Shown: in pieces, positions 10,205-22,559 of the stretch | Numbering within the stretch: the stretch's first letter is position 1 | Layout of the letters: the number at the start of each line of letters is the position of its first letter | Source: Loxodes magnus | Taxonomy: Eukaryota > Ciliophora > Karyorelictea > Loxodida > Loxodidae | Direction: 5' to 3' | Assembly (NCBI GenBank): GCA_946699065.1 | Contig: CAMPDV010000207.1 | Location: forward strand, 124,001 to 188,000 | DNA: 64,000 nucleotides | Made by a program: the position numbers and the translations under genes | Notes under the pieces: model-generated | Seen by the model: only the letters and a program-made list of their open reading frames with translations | Databases searched by the model: none | What the model was told of the DNA's origin: nothing

Positions 10205-12130
10205 ACTTAAAAGTGGTTTGGCTAAGTAAATTAGATGCACTATAATTTATTATTATATAATAAATACTTTTTTTATTTTCTTGAATTAAGTTTTTCTGCA
10301 AGCTAAAATTATTCATTTAATCAAAAAATTATAAAGAGTGCTTATTTATGACTTTTATTTTCAGAAAATTAATAATTAGAAAATTGAAGAAATTTTTATA
10401 TATAAGGCATAAAAAAAGAAGGAATGTGAAAATTAAAAATTTTACTAGAAAAATTTATAAAAATTTAAGCTTGTATACAATCTTTTTAAATTTTCTTTTT
10501 TTATAAGTCTATTTTTCTATATTTTACTTAATAAAAATATAAATTTCAAATTTCTAAAATGAAAATTACAATAAATTATTTATATTTTAGATCATGCTAA
10601 AAAATTTAAAAACTTCACACTAAAATAAAATCTAAATTACTAATTTTGTTTTTTTCTAAATGATAAAATAACAAAATGCAAAATTTGCATTTTGTTATGA
10701 TATAATTAATTTACATTAAACTATAATCAAAACTTTGATATAAAGATACTTATCATTAGTAAATTAAATTTATAATTTTAAACTTAAATACCTTTAGTTT
10801 TTATTAATAGTATCCATACAACCATTCTATATTAAAATTAATATTTTTAAACTATATCTAATCTACTTATATTTCTATTAATTTTCATTTTACTTTAAAT
10901 ATTTAAAAATAATATAATAAATAATTTAATGGAGATAGATTTAGTTATTCCAAAATTAGTTTTTAATGGAAATTATTAAATATAGCATATTGTGCAAAAT
11001 ATTATCCATCTTTTAAATAAAAAAGTATGCAACTATAAAAAAGTAAATTTGTTTAGCTTTATTTATTAAATAAAAAATAAGAAATTTCTTAAGAATTTTT
11101 AAAAGACTTTACAACAAATTTCTATTAAATTTCCACACTCTTAATTTCAAAATTTTTTTCAAAAGTCTAAATTCCTAATTTGTGACATATACTTTTTATT
11201 TAAAATGATAAAATGGAAAATAGAATAGCAATTATCTATTTAATTTATAACTAATCTTATTTATTCTTTTTAAAACGTAAGAGTAGAATATTTAAAAAAT
11301 TATATGACCATTATATCTTTAAAGAATAGCGACAAATTGTAATTAACTTCTAAGTGGGGAATCGAATTCAGTCTAAATTAAATTTAACGACTAATAATCT
11401 GTAAATCAACCGCCTAAATAATTAAGCAAAAAGTTATTATAAAGTAAGTAAAATTTCCTAAGTATTAAAAATTAAAATTTTGTTCTTTTAACTGATTCCA
11501 AAATTACTTTTTTAGTTATATTTAACTCTTAGAATACATTTTTTATTTTACTTTGATAAAAGTCAATTAAGTAAAAATGAAAAGTTCTAAAATATTTATA
11601 TTTTGATTAAAAATATGATCAAGTGGCGAAATAAAGTCAATCTATTAAATAAAAAGCAACTAGATATGAAGCTTCTCATGGGCGTCTACACTCGGCACAG
11701 ATAAAAATTAAAATAAATTAAACACTTAAGCTTGTTAGAAATATATCTCAAAATAAAGAAATTATGGTGAGAACTGAAAACTACAAAAAGGAATGATGAA
11801 ATTTAATTAAGAATAATAAAATAAATAAATTTGTTAGAAAATGGAAATGAAAATTCAGGTTGCTTAACTTAAGATTTAGAAGCAAAAATGAATATTCTGA
11901 AATAAATAACAAATCAAAAAAAGCTTAATAAGTATTGAAAAACATGTTGTAAAATTTAAATTATTTTAATAATTTAAAAGTATATAAATAGAATTATCTC
12001 AAACATAATTTCGCCATAGTTAAGATTCAAGCTATAAAAATATAAGTTTATATATTAAGAAGTATTCATTTTTAAAAGCATTAAAATAAATAAATAATTA
12101 ATTAATATACTTAAAATAAAAATTATTAAA
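10205..12130. other. AT-rich spacer, no gene supported
   Basis: Nearly 2 kb of AT-rich sequence with no reading that matches another copy. Two small features stand out: the palindrome at 10669-10697, and a short GC-richer patch near 11665-11700 that has no sister copy here. Confidence 0.5.
10669..10697. repeat. Perfect 29-base palindrome
   Basis: TAACAAAATGCAAA is followed, after one central base, by its exact reverse complement. It contains two GC pairs per arm, so it is less likely to be chance than the pure A/T palindromes nearby. It could extrude as a cruciform or form an RNA hairpin; no function is implied. Confidence 0.6.
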
Positions 12131-12139
12131 TTAGATTAA

Positions 12140-12330
12140 AGTGTTAAAGAAGGATCGTCTACTTAAAAGCTTCCTACTTCCCTATCCAACCAATAGGAAC
12201 TTATCTCTAGGTGGTCTTCTCCTCCCTTCACTGTCAAGTTTTCGGAATGGTTGTCTCTTCATATAGCTTGCTTTCTTCTTATAAATTTCTCCATTCCTGG
12301 TTGGGTAAAATTAGGTTAGGTCATTCCATA
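12140..12330. other. GC-richer block without sister copy
   Basis: About 190 bases with clearly higher GC than the surroundings. It contains CTTCCTACTTCCCTATCC and CCATTCCTGGTTGGG. No conserved protein reading or second copy was found. By analogy with the other GC-rich islands here it may be a structured RNA or a repeat whose relatives lie outside the window. Confidence 0.3.
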
Positions 12331-12929
12331 TTTTCTATTAAATCTTCTTTCTCTTAAAATAAAAATTATAATATTAAAATTTTTATTTAAAAGGATGAAG
12401 AAGACTCAAAAATAGCAGAATTAATTTCAATGATTTTATAAAATATTAAGAAGAAAATTAGAATAATATATATAAAAGAATATTAAAAAATTTAGCTTTT
12501 TTATTAAAATTTGATTATATAAAAGAATCTTAAAGAAACAATTTTCTTCAGTTGTGGATTTAAATTATTAGATTAGATTATTTTGAAAAAAATTTATTAT
12601 TATTTCATTTTTTATAGATAAAAATATTGAACATTTTAACAAAATATAATAGAGTTGTAGTTAAGCGAAAAAAATGCTAGCAAAAAGATTTTTTAATATA
12701 ATGCTAAATAAAAAAATATAAAACCAATCAAATTGATATTCTAATTTTATCTCTTTAAATATTTTAATCGAATTAGTTGCTTAAACACTTTTAACTACTT
12801 AGGCACTTCAAATATTATCATTTTATGTTTTTTTATTAGCATGCAATATGGTAATACCTTTTTATTTTAACTGCGCTAATTAATATTATTAATTAGAGAT
12901 GTTTAGCATTTAACTATTTTTAGCAGATA

Positions 12930-13226
12930 AAATCAAATATGGCACTGAAGTAATGACACAAGGAACCAAAATTCAAGTTATTATTTTGGCTAATTGTACC
13001 TTTTATTTTATTTCACGAGATATCGTACCTATTTATCTTTCCAAAAATATGAAGCATCATCAAGGAAGATTTAAGTCTAATCTTTCGCAGTGCCTGCATT
13101 GTATTGCATAGTAGATGATGACTTAGCAATATCTACAGATCAGGTGGAGAAGATCAATCCTCAAACATAGCTTCTCGAGAGGATCCTATGTATTATACAT
13201 AATTATTTCTGGAAGTCCAAAATCCT
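12930..13226 (-). repeat. Structured SINE-like repeat, family B, copy 2 (inverted)
   Basis: Reverse complement of family B. On the minus strand it opens GGACTTCCAGAAATAA and has the stem-loop ATCCTC...GAGGAT enclosing TCGAGAAGCTATGTTT. It shares GCGAAAGATTAGACTT with copy 1 and ends with GTGCCATATTTGATT. The outer stem is longer than in copy 1, with bases on both arms changed together. Confidence 0.65.
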
Positions 13227-14039
13227 GAGCTCTTAAGCAAACCAAATTTATTAATCTTAATCCTAAAAACTTCTTTTTTTATTTAATCTTTTTATATTAT
13301 TCTTTATTCAAAATTTTCAAAATTTATTTCTTAATATATCTCATCAATAAAAAGCATTTCTCTATTTTCTACTTAAAATATGTTTAGCTTTTATTTAGTT
13401 AAAAATTTAATAAAATAAATACTTTTTTTTAAATAATATTTCTTTATTTTATATTTAATCGTTTTTATTAATTCCCTAATTACAAATTTTTTGATTTAAT
13501 AATTTTGTGAAATTATAATAAAAATGAAAATTATTTTTAAGAAATAATCAAAATAAAAAATAAATAGATTTATACTTATCTTTTTTCAACGATTGCTTAA
13601 GCAATAATTGTGATTGTATAGCTAATTTAACTTCCAATAATAGATAAACATACATTCTAACTGAAAAATGCTAACTACTTTATCTCTAAATAATTTTTAC
13701 ATTGATAAAATATTTTAATTTATTTAGCTTAAGATTATACATTAAAGTGTTTTAAATAAGTTTTAAATTTTATTTCTTTTGAACTACTTTATACCATTTT
13801 TATAGTTATTACCTTTTTATATTTAAAATTAAACTTTACCTTATTTATTTCAATATAATTTATTAAATAACAGTATCTAAATATAAATTAATTTAAGACT
13901 GTATATAATAAATGTTTCCATATATTTAGTTATAATCTTTCATATTTTATAGTTTTATCACATAAAACTAAGTGTATTTTTCTTTAGTTTTATCAATTTT
14001 AATATTTTATTTAGTTATCTCAATAAATATTTTCTAAAT
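13227..14039. other. AT-rich spacer, nothing recognised
   Basis: AT-rich, with no supported reading on either strand. Confidence 0.5.
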
Positions 14040-14915
14040 AAAAAAATAGTATTTTTACTTAAAACTGGTTAAATTGAATTAAGGCTTTCTGCTGGGAATT
14101 ACTCTTTTAATTTTGCTATTTTTAAAGATAAAATAACGAAGCATCTAGGAAATAGAACCCATTGCTATATATAAGAAATTATCTTTTATAAGGTATATAA
14201 ATAGCTGAAGTGGTGGTTGTTATATCTAATTAAATTTCACTTTTTTTAATGTATCTTAATGTTTTGTCATATATCTAAATTGTATTAACTGCTTTAGAGG
14301 GAGAAAATTAAAATCCTCCAAACACATAAAGTTACGAAGTAATTTAATCGCATCCAAAATAGAAAACAGGTATTTCTATAGAATTTAGTTACAGGCATTA
14401 CTTATTTTCCCATCTGATAACTTCACATCCTGTCTAATTTATTTGCTGGTTGTTTTTAAATTGTTATCCTGAAATGATAAAAATAAAGCTTGATCTATCA
14501 AAATTTGTTCCATGAAGTTTTCTTCCTTAATGCATTCAAAATTATAGACCCATTATTTAAATTATGAATCAAAAAATTTTTTTTGTTTTCTTTCCAGCCA
14601 CCTGAAATTAATAGAGTATCATTATAAATTTGCTCAACAAAAAAAGACATACCAGTAAAAAATTATCTACATTTTCGTTTTTGAATTCATTATAACGAGT
14701 TTGCTTAGTAATTTTATTGTCTGAATCCTACTTTAGAATAGAAATAAATTAGGAATTCCTAGATTCTTTAAGATTAGAACAGAGCTCATATTTAGTCACT
14801 TTTATTTCAAGTTTACCAAATATTTAGTCTCTATTATATTTCTGAGATTCACTTAAAAGCTTTCTAAGTAATAAAATCTTAATAAACTGATTTTTTTATT
14901 TATAGATTTATTTTA
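14040..14915 (-). pseudogene. Kelch-like protein, K2 branch, decayed
   Basis: On the minus strand it aligns with the intact K2 genes from KILLLRKLL-like sequence through KYELCSNLKESR, LISGG, SFIFIISG, TLCVFGGF-like and IYIPYKR segments, ending at the PVLSKNT region. The usual ATG is not preserved (ATA in its place), several frames are needed, and the last 25 or so residues are missing. It is a K2 gene remnant. Confidence 0.7.
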
Positions 14916-16340
14916 TAAATTTTGGAAATCCTAAGTAATTATTAAAAGCACACGTAAATATACTCCGTTTAATTTTTTTATTATTTACATTTTTTTAGCA
15001 ACGAATAAACACTATAAATCATAAGGGATACAAAGTATATTTTTGAATTAAAATTTTTCTAATTCTAAGAGATAAAATGATATTTCAAAAAATATGCTAT
15101 GAAATGTAATGTTATTTATTTATTATTTTTATTTATTTATTATTTTATTTTTATTTTTAATAGAAAATGAAAAATAACTTTAATTTACTTTTAATTGTAT
15201 TATATATTATAGTAGCTTTAATTTTTCAACTTATTTTTGTTATTTTTAAATCAAATTTGTTAGTTTAATTTTTAATAAAATAGCAATATGGATTATATAT
15301 GCTATAAAATATTTCAAAAATTATAAATTCCTTTTTATAATAGACTAGATGATAATTATTTATTTACATTGTAAATCAGGTTATAATATAATATGTAAAT
15401 AAAAAATTATAGTTTTATATGCTATTTCTACGAAAGATTCTCAGACAAAAGTAAAATAATGTAATATCTTTCCATAAACTAGGACTAGATATATAAATAT
15501 TATTTGCTTTATATTTATTTAAGTTTTAATGAAATAAATAACTTAATAGTAATATTATTAAATAACTTGGATTTAAATTTTAATCTCTAATCTTTCATAT
15601 TATTTGGTAATTTATTATAATACCTTTCTTTAGTAAATTTTTAGTATTCTATAATTTAAAAAGATAAAAGTTATTATATTTTATTATTTCTATTTAAAAT
15701 ATTCTTTAATATGCAAAAACAATAATGATTCATATATTCATTACTTGGATAAAAAAATATCGAATAAATCTATAAATCAAAATATTTTCAAAAATAGTAA
15801 ATGGATTAAATTAAATGATTTTTACTATTTTATTTATAAATTTAAATAAATATTTATACAAAGGAAGAATGCTCCAAATTAATAAACATTTAAGATTATA
15901 AAAATTTTCAATTAATATTAACATTTTTATTACTTACTTAGTCCATAAAGTTTGAATTCATTTCTTTTTACTCATTTAAAAAGGTTGATTAAAATTATCA
16001 TAAATATTTAAATATAATTAAATCTTTATTCTTAAATAAATTTTATTAATTAATAAAAATTAAATTTAATAAACTTAATTAAAAAGGAATAATAGTATTA
16101 AAACTATCCTAAGACTTATTCATTATTAATTAATTAATTAAATTTTTCATTTGTATACTTGTTGATTCAATATGATGTTTATTGAAAAATATTGGTAAAA
16201 TTGAAAAAGAAAATATGAAATAGCATTTAAATATTCCTGAGTACAAAAACTTAATTTAATAACATATATTGAAATATAAATTTATTCACTCTAAAATAAG
16301 ATTTTAATTAATAATAATAATAATATACTTAAAGTTAGTA
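14916..16340. other. AT-rich spacer, no gene supported
   Basis: About 1.4 kb of AT-rich DNA. Near 15120 there is a short TTTATTTATTATTTT-type simple repeat, and 16155-16170 carries a 16-base fragment shared with the repeat at 39531-39640. The (TAT)n run just below 16330 is the tail of the following element. Confidence 0.5.
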
Positions 16341-17138
16341 GAGTTTTGCATTCTCTGGAATTGCAACCAGTTCCTGCGGACAGTTTTTTTAACGTGGGTG
16401 TGATCCACGACCTTTTTATTAAGTGGAAGGTTACCACTGTAACCGTTCAAGTGGTCTTGCAAAAAGCTTTTATTTGTAGATCCCTGTTGGAGTTATTCAT
16501 AGTTTATTGAGTTGTCTCCATGTTCTTTTCTGCTCTTATTCGTTTATTTTCTTTCATTATCAACAGTTTTTTAAAATATGTTGATTTGATTTGCAACATC
16601 AACAAAGTTTGTATTATTGTCTTTATTTCGTTCTTTTTTATGATAATTTATTTTCTATATTTTCTAATCTTTTAATGAAACTTGTAGCAATCATTTCTTT
16701 TTCTGGATTCAATTCTGTTTTTAATTCTATTGGTATTTTTTCTATTTCCATTTTTGTGTCATATTTAAAATTTTATTATGATTAAGTTCAGAGTTATTCT
16801 TCCGTTATTAATTTGCTACAAATAAGTTATCTTCTAAGTATTAGTAATTCGTTGTTCTAATCTTCTATGTTACTCATTAGTTCCCGTATTTTTTCGCCTA
16901 AGTTGTAAGTTGTTTCTTCATAATTTGAGATTACTTTTTACATTTGGTCTAATTAAATTTAAAGTTTTTGATTAGTTTCGTTTTTAGGTTAACTTATCTC
17001 TATTTATCCTACCATAACTTTACCTTCTGAAGAAGAGCTTGACTCCTCCTATTGTTATTATTTTTTCTAAATTTCTTTTGCAGCTTTTCTCTTTAGGTTT
17101 CTAAGTTAATTTTTTGAGAGTCGAAGAGATTAATCCAT
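16341..17138 (-). CDS. Zinc-knuckle Gag-like protein (Z family), well preserved
   Basis: 266 codons on the minus strand starting MDQSLRLSKNQLRNLKRKAA. Features are a serine-rich patch followed by EGKVMVG (residues 34-44), a coiled coil with GEKIREL and IEDQNNELL (about 80-115), TKMEIEK at 128-134, and a canonical knuckle CWCCKSNQHILKNC at 179-192. KLWITPTGIYKQKLF follows at 212-226. It aligns end to end with 50462-51253, and substitutions leave most residues intact, which suggests protein-level constraint. The UGA in KLW aligns with tyrosine in related copies (KLYCSPEG), so it is tryptophan and not the stop. No UGA closes the frame soon after the conserved part. Likely a nucleic-acid-binding retroelement-type protein. 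Confidence 0.75.
16355..16438 (-). other. Three conserved hairpins at the 3' end of the Z element
   Basis: Three successive hairpins lie at 16355-16370 (CTGG/CCAG arms), 16393-16409 (CGTGG/CCACG) and 16422-16438 (AGTGG/CCACT). The same three hairpins, in the same order and with changed loops and some changed stem bases, lie at 50475-50555. They overlap the last conserved codons and are followed by a (TAT)n run, as expected for a 3' recognition structure of a non-LTR-type element. Confidence 0.6.
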
Positions 17139-17654
17139 TTTTTTTTATATAAGATTTTAATTATTGATTATTTTAATATTTAAGTAAATTAATTTTTAAT
17201 TAAAAAGAATATTCTAGAAATAAATTAGAAATTAAAATCAAATTTTTTTTATTATTTTTAAGAAAAATTAAAATTAATGATTAATAATTAGCTTTTAGAA
17301 CTTAAATAAATCTAAGATTATCTTGCTTTTTCTCTGAATGACCTATTGGATATGTCTGGATCATTCTGCTAGATCAGTTTCTATAAAAATTTAATACAAA
17401 TCTATAATAAAAAATCCATTCTCCTGCTAAAGTCGTAATCATCCTGATGCATTCCATTCTTAGCTTTGGATCTTTTTAGGTAAGCTCTCTACGATTTATA
17501 GATATAATAAAACAAATCATAATAGAACATCTAAATTTCTATTAAGTATATAATTTTTTTTATTTAAAATATTGCAAAATTAATGAAATATTAATAGCAT
17601 AGTAGTTTTTTTTTATGACAAAGTTTAATAAAAATTTTTAATTTAAATAAAATT
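17139..17654. other. Spacer with a GC-richer patch
   Basis: AT-rich apart from 17310-17480, which is moderately GC-richer (GGATATGTCTGGATCATTC). No second copy or protein reading was found. Confidence 0.4.
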
Positions 17655-18608
17655 TTTGTCCATTCCCATCTGAAGAAAAGGATTTAGTCCACATTCCCTT
17701 TATTATCTCATAAATAAAAAGATTGCAAGTATGATTAAACTGATAAACAAAACCTTAGTAACAAAGAGGATTCACTATTAAGCAACTATTATTTCCTTCA
17801 AATTGATTTCCATGCTAAAAACACTTTTCTTTTACTATATCAAATATTTAAGTTTATAAATTTCGATTTCAGTTGTTATAAATTAATATAGATTATTAAT
17901 TTGGCACATCAGAAGACATAGTAGTAGCTTTGACTTGTAAAGTTTCATTTATTTCTTCTCATTTATTGCTTTTTATTTGAAATTTTCTTATTTTATTTAG
18001 ATATTTTTGCTAATTATGAAATCCTCCAAAAGCATAAACACATGATTTTTTAACATTTGCTCCAAATCCTCATACACTTTGATCATTTTGGAACATATCT
18101 TAAATTTAAATTTTATTTTATCTTTTCTTTAGGTTAGGCATTTCACATGAATTTGTATTATATCCACCAAGAAAAAACATTTATACTTAATTGAAAGCAA
18201 CTCCATGTATTCTCTTTAAAACTTCATTTAACTTTCTTCACATTTTTATATCTTGTAAAAGGTCAGTCTATTTTACTACATTCCACCAGAAATTATTATT
18301 TCGTTTTCATTTATCTATGAAATTCGTGTATGATTTAAGCTAAGAGGTCTTAATTGTTTTTCACTTTTATCTACTCTTTATTGCTTTATGTCATATTCAA
18401 AAAAGATACTAGAATTTTAAAGAAAAGTCTTACAAACTTAGATATTATCATAAACGAAATTTGGACAGATTTCGTATTTTATATTTCCTAATCCTATTTT
18501 TTAGAAGCTATAAATTCAATCTTTATAGTTCTCTCTAAGAATTTTCCTTAGAGAAATGATCTTAACTATATTAAGCTATTTACTGGATTTTAAAACCTCT
18601 TTATCCAT
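17655..18608 (-). pseudogene. Kelch-like protein, K1 branch, frameshifted
   Basis: Starts at a conserved ATG on the minus strand (MDK..., then KPSKQLNIVKII-like). It follows the K1 plan through EIIISGG, MFFLGG and the region of YVFGG to CYQHGNQFEGN-like sequence. A frame change is evident where sister copies read GMHGVAF, around 18200. The terminal UGA is lost: a TGG replaces it. Downstream the frame runs into AT-rich spacer. A decayed K1 copy. Confidence 0.7.
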
Positions 18609-18969
18609 TTTTATTAATTAAAAAAATAATTAAAATATCAAAAAAATAAATTAAATATTTGTTATTTGATTAATTTTTTTTGTTTTTATATAATCTTGTT
18701 TATAATAAGAGTTATTATAATTCTAACTATAAATATAAATATTAAACAAATTAAATTAAATATTTTATTATTTTCATAATTAAAATAGCACTTTTTCACT
18801 GTATGCAAAATATTAAATTTTTTCAGATTTTTTGTCTTTATTATATGATAAATTAAATAATTATTATATCGCTATATTTTATATTTATACTCTCTTTTAA
18901 TAAAATAAATATTTGTTAAATTAAATGAAATTTATAAATATAGAGAAAAAGAATAGCTAAATTAAATTT

Positions 18970-19215
18970 AAACTAAAAGATTTTTTGATTTCTTTAACTG
19001 CTAAAATTACTTCTTTCAATTATAAACATTAGTAAGTACTTTTAAATTGTTTTTCATATTATCTTTATCTCATCATTTAAAAAACTTCTTCTTGCTACTC
19101 ATCTTTAACATCTTCCTATTTTACTTTCTCCATTTCTAGAATCTCAAGTCTTCTTATCATTAGTTTCTTGTGAAATATTTTGATTTATAAATCTAAATAC
19201 TCAAGAGTAAACCTT
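18970..19215 (-). repeat. Diverged repeat pair with 61700-61955
   Basis: On the minus strand this resembles 61700-61955. Both contain AATATTT-ACAAGAA near the 5' side, an ATGGAG segment and an AACAATTTAAAA segment, and both end near CTTTTTAGTT-type sequence. Neither yields a convincing protein. The shared end also resembles the 3' end of the SINE family at 33071, so this may be another non-autonomous element family. Confidence 0.4.
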
Positions 19216-19446
19216 AAAAATAAGTTTAGAAAAAGAATGATTAAAGTTATAAAATAACTTTTAAAATAAAAATATGAATTACATTATTTTATTTAATCTT
19301 AATATTTACTCTATATTTAACAATATAGATTAGTATGAACAAATTTATACCTTTAACATAAGATTGATATTAAATAAGAAATTGAACTCTGTAGTTATGA
19401 ATATAAGAAAATTAAATTTTAATTTAAATAAACTTCTTAAGAAATA

Positions 19447-20296
19447 TCATTTAAAAAGGTTAAAAAAATATTAACATAACATAACATAATTTATTATAGT
19501 GACTTCACCTTTATTTGGTTTGCCACTAATTAGTTTATGAGTTTTAAGATGTAAATGAATCGTTCAGGTCTTCTTCAAACTTGCTTCCTCTATTGCATAT
19601 CGTGTTGTACAGATTTAACCTTTCTTGATCTTAGGAATTTTTCTTCAATCTCAATTAGGTCCCAACATCTTCCTCGTCCTTCTTTTTTGAGGATTTACTG
19701 TATACAATAGTAATTATTCTCCACCGTATAATTTTTTCTTGTAAAGTCTTCCTTCTGGAGAACAGTATAATTTTGTCATATTATTTCATATCTTTCAATT
19801 ATTAGATTCTTGCTTCTTCTGAAAATACCAGCATCTTCTTAAGATGTGTCCAACTTTTTAGCAATAAAAACATCTTTTTTTACAATATTTCGAGTTAAGT
19901 CCTATTTTTAAGCATTTTTAGCATTTTTGGAATTTTTAAAAATTAACAATTTTTTTCCGATCCGAAAAAGAGTTTAAATTTTGTTCTTCTATTACCATAG
20001 GATCATTATTAAGATTAGAATTCTATGGTTTATTAATTTCTACTATTTTTTGCTCCGTTTTTTCCAGTTTTTAATTACCTTGCAACATCAAGGCTTTAGT
20101 GCTTATTTCCGTTTTTAACAATTAATTTTAGTTTTATAATTATTGCACAGTAAAATAGAGAATCTAATCGTTAAATCAAGTCTAGAAGTGATTGATGCTT
20201 TTTTTTGTTTTCCACTTCTAGGGAGTATATTTCGATTAGAGAGTTTTATTATTCGATTTCCTGTTAGTTTTTGGTCGAATATTTCTTAGGAGCCAT
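19447..20296 (-). pseudogene. Gag-like protein with tandem zinc knuckles (Z family)
   Basis: Starts MAPKKYSTKNQQEIEQQNSL, then a coiled-coil region, then NDPMVIEEQN (the D-x-M-x-I-E motif). After frame changes comes CQKCLKIGLNSKYC, a first knuckle whose histidine is leucine, followed three residues later by a perfect second knuckle CFYCQKVGHILRRC. Then follow KLYCSPEGRLYKKKLYGG and a C-terminal domain: VNPQKRRTRKMLGPNWDW, KIPKIKKGQI, RYAIEE. This is shared residue by residue with 483-1246. Both tryptophans in NWDW are UGA in both copies. The second knuckle keeps the canonical glycine before histidine. The 3' end carries a (TTATG)n-like tail. Frame breaks in the N-terminal half make this a probable pseudogene despite the clean knuckle. 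Confidence 0.75.
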
Positions 20297-20848
20297 TTTA
20301 TTTTATAATTTAGAGTATAGTATCGTATAACTAAATAGCGTTTTAAAAATTCTAAATTATAATTTTAAAAGTTTATCTTGATTGTTAAAAAAGGATTAAA
20401 AAGGTATTAAATCTTGCAAGATATCTATGAAAATTAAAATTAAAATTTTTAATAAATAAAAATTAGCCTGATTTAGTTCTTTTTAATTATAATTTGAAGG
20501 TATGAAAAAGTAATTCATTGTAATGATAGTAAGAATAGGAAGTTTAAATGCCATGAGACTTAAAGAAACTCAAAAAGGTTGATTAAGATAAAATTTAATT
20601 ACTGAAAATAATGTAAATTAATTTCAAAAATAAAAGAGAGCTAAATATTTCTAAAATGAGATTGATAAAAACTTAAGAATTTAGATAATCCCATTAAAAA
20701 ATACAATTACTAAAAATAAAATAATTAAAAATTTATTTTATTATATAATGCATTATAAACTAAAAGCTATAAAATATAAACACAGTGATAAAATATCAAA
20801 ATAATTTTTTTTAATTTATTTGACTAAAATTAATTTCCGTTAATAAAG
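20297..20848. other. AT-rich spacer
   Basis: No reading supported by a sister copy. Purine-rich plus-strand sequence near 20500-20660 is compatible with a decayed coiled-coil gene but is not identified. Confidence 0.4.
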
Positions 20849-21790
20849 ATGGATCAAGAAATCTACAAATTCAGTAAATAGCTAAATATAGTTAAAATCA
20901 TTTTTCTAAGGAAAAATCTTAGAGAAAACTATAAAAGCTGAGTCTATAGTTTCTAAAAAATAGGATTAGGAAATGTAAAGTACGAAATTTGTCCAAATTT
21001 TGTTTTTGATCATGTTAAAGTTCATAAATATTTCCTTCATAATTCTAGTATCTTATTTGAGTATGACATAAAGCAATAAAAAGTAGAAAAAATTGAAAAA
21101 ATAGAGACTCTTAGTTAAAAATTTTACACGAGTATAATATGTAAATGAAAACTATTTGATTATTTCTGGTGGAAATAAGTCAGCTAGACTGACATTTTAT
21201 AGTTTATAGAATTGTGAAGAAATGTAAATGAAATTTGAAAGAGGAATGCATGAAGTTGCTTTTAACAAAGATTTAATATTTTTTCTCAGTGGGTATTTTA
21301 CAAATCAATGTGAAATGCTTAATATAAAATAACGATAAAAGACAATTTAAATTTAAGGTGCGTTCTAGGATTATTCAGATTTAAGAGGATTTGGAGCAAA
21401 TATTAAATTACCTTATGTCTATGTTTTTGGAGGACTTCATTTTTAATAAGGATATATAAATAAAATAAGAATATATGAAATAAAACTAAATCGATGAGAT
21501 GAAATAAACGAATCTTTACCTATTGAAGATTCGTCTTCTGATTTACCAAGTAAATAATCTATTCTAATTTATAATAACTGGGATCGAGATTTGGAAACTT
21601 AAATATTTGATCCAATCAAAGAAAAATGCTATTAACATGGAAACATTTTTGAGGAAATAATTGTTGCTTAGTAGCAAATCCTTTATAGTAATAAAATTTT
21701 GTATATCAATTTAATGAAATTTGTGATCTCTTTATTTATGAAATGAAAAAAGGAGAGTGGTCCAAAACGTTTCTTTCGGGGGAAATTTGA
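20849..21790 (+). pseudogene. Kelch-like protein, K1 branch, two frameshifts
   Basis: Starts MDQEIYKFSKQLNIVKIIFL and is clean through KSWVYSFQKIGLGN and EYDIKQQKVEK. The frame changes near 21130, where sisters read VSQVNEN. It continues IISGG, GYFTNQCEML, RGFGANIKLPYVYVFGG and YNNWDRDLET, then breaks again near 21655 within the FEGND motif. UGA at 21788-21790 is the matching stop. In the GFGA motif the usual UGA-coded tryptophan is arginine. Probably inactive. Confidence 0.75.
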
Positions 21791-22559
21791 TTCAATATTT
21801 TGAAATAAGTTAAAACTTAAAATTTTTATCTTAAATTTAATTTAAATTAATCTTTAACTTCTAAGCAATCAATAATTTAAATTTCTTGTAATTTTTAATT
21901 CTTTAAAATTTGATCTTTTACATACTATTTGAATGATTCATTTAATTTTACTCTTAAATTTAGAAGATTTTTATATTTTATAGATAAGATTAAATAGTAG
22001 CAGTTATTTTTTAAGAAAAACTTAATAAAATTTGTTTTTTATAAATGAACGCAGAATGTTGCCTATATTTGCAGTAATATAAATAAGTTATTTATCTTAA
22101 AATTTAAATTACTTTTTTTTCTGAAATCAAATACTTTATAAATGTAAATTTTCATTTAATCATAATACTTAAAAAAGATTTAAACTCTTGCTTTAAAAGA
22201 TTTTTAATTAGCAATAATAAAGCTTTTATTATATCTTAGGTGTAAAGCAAAAAATGCGTGTGAAAATAAAAAATGTTATAGAATAAATAGTAGTAATTCA
22301 AGCTTATATACATTTTTTTAATAATTTTTTTAATAGAATTATTCTCTATTATTTACTTAATAAATTTTTAATGGTTACAATTTCTAAAATAACACTAATA
22401 AAAAATTATTTATATTTTAAATTATGTTTTAAATTTTAAAAATTTATATTTGTTTATTTTTATTCTAAAATATTGGAATAAGTTAGTATTTTTATTTTTT
22501 TCTAAAGATATTAAAGGCAGAATTTGTGATTTCTAGTAATAATAAAATAATATTATATT
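21791..22559. other. AT-rich spacer, nothing recognised
   Basis: AT-rich sequence without a supported reading on either strand. Confidence 0.5.
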
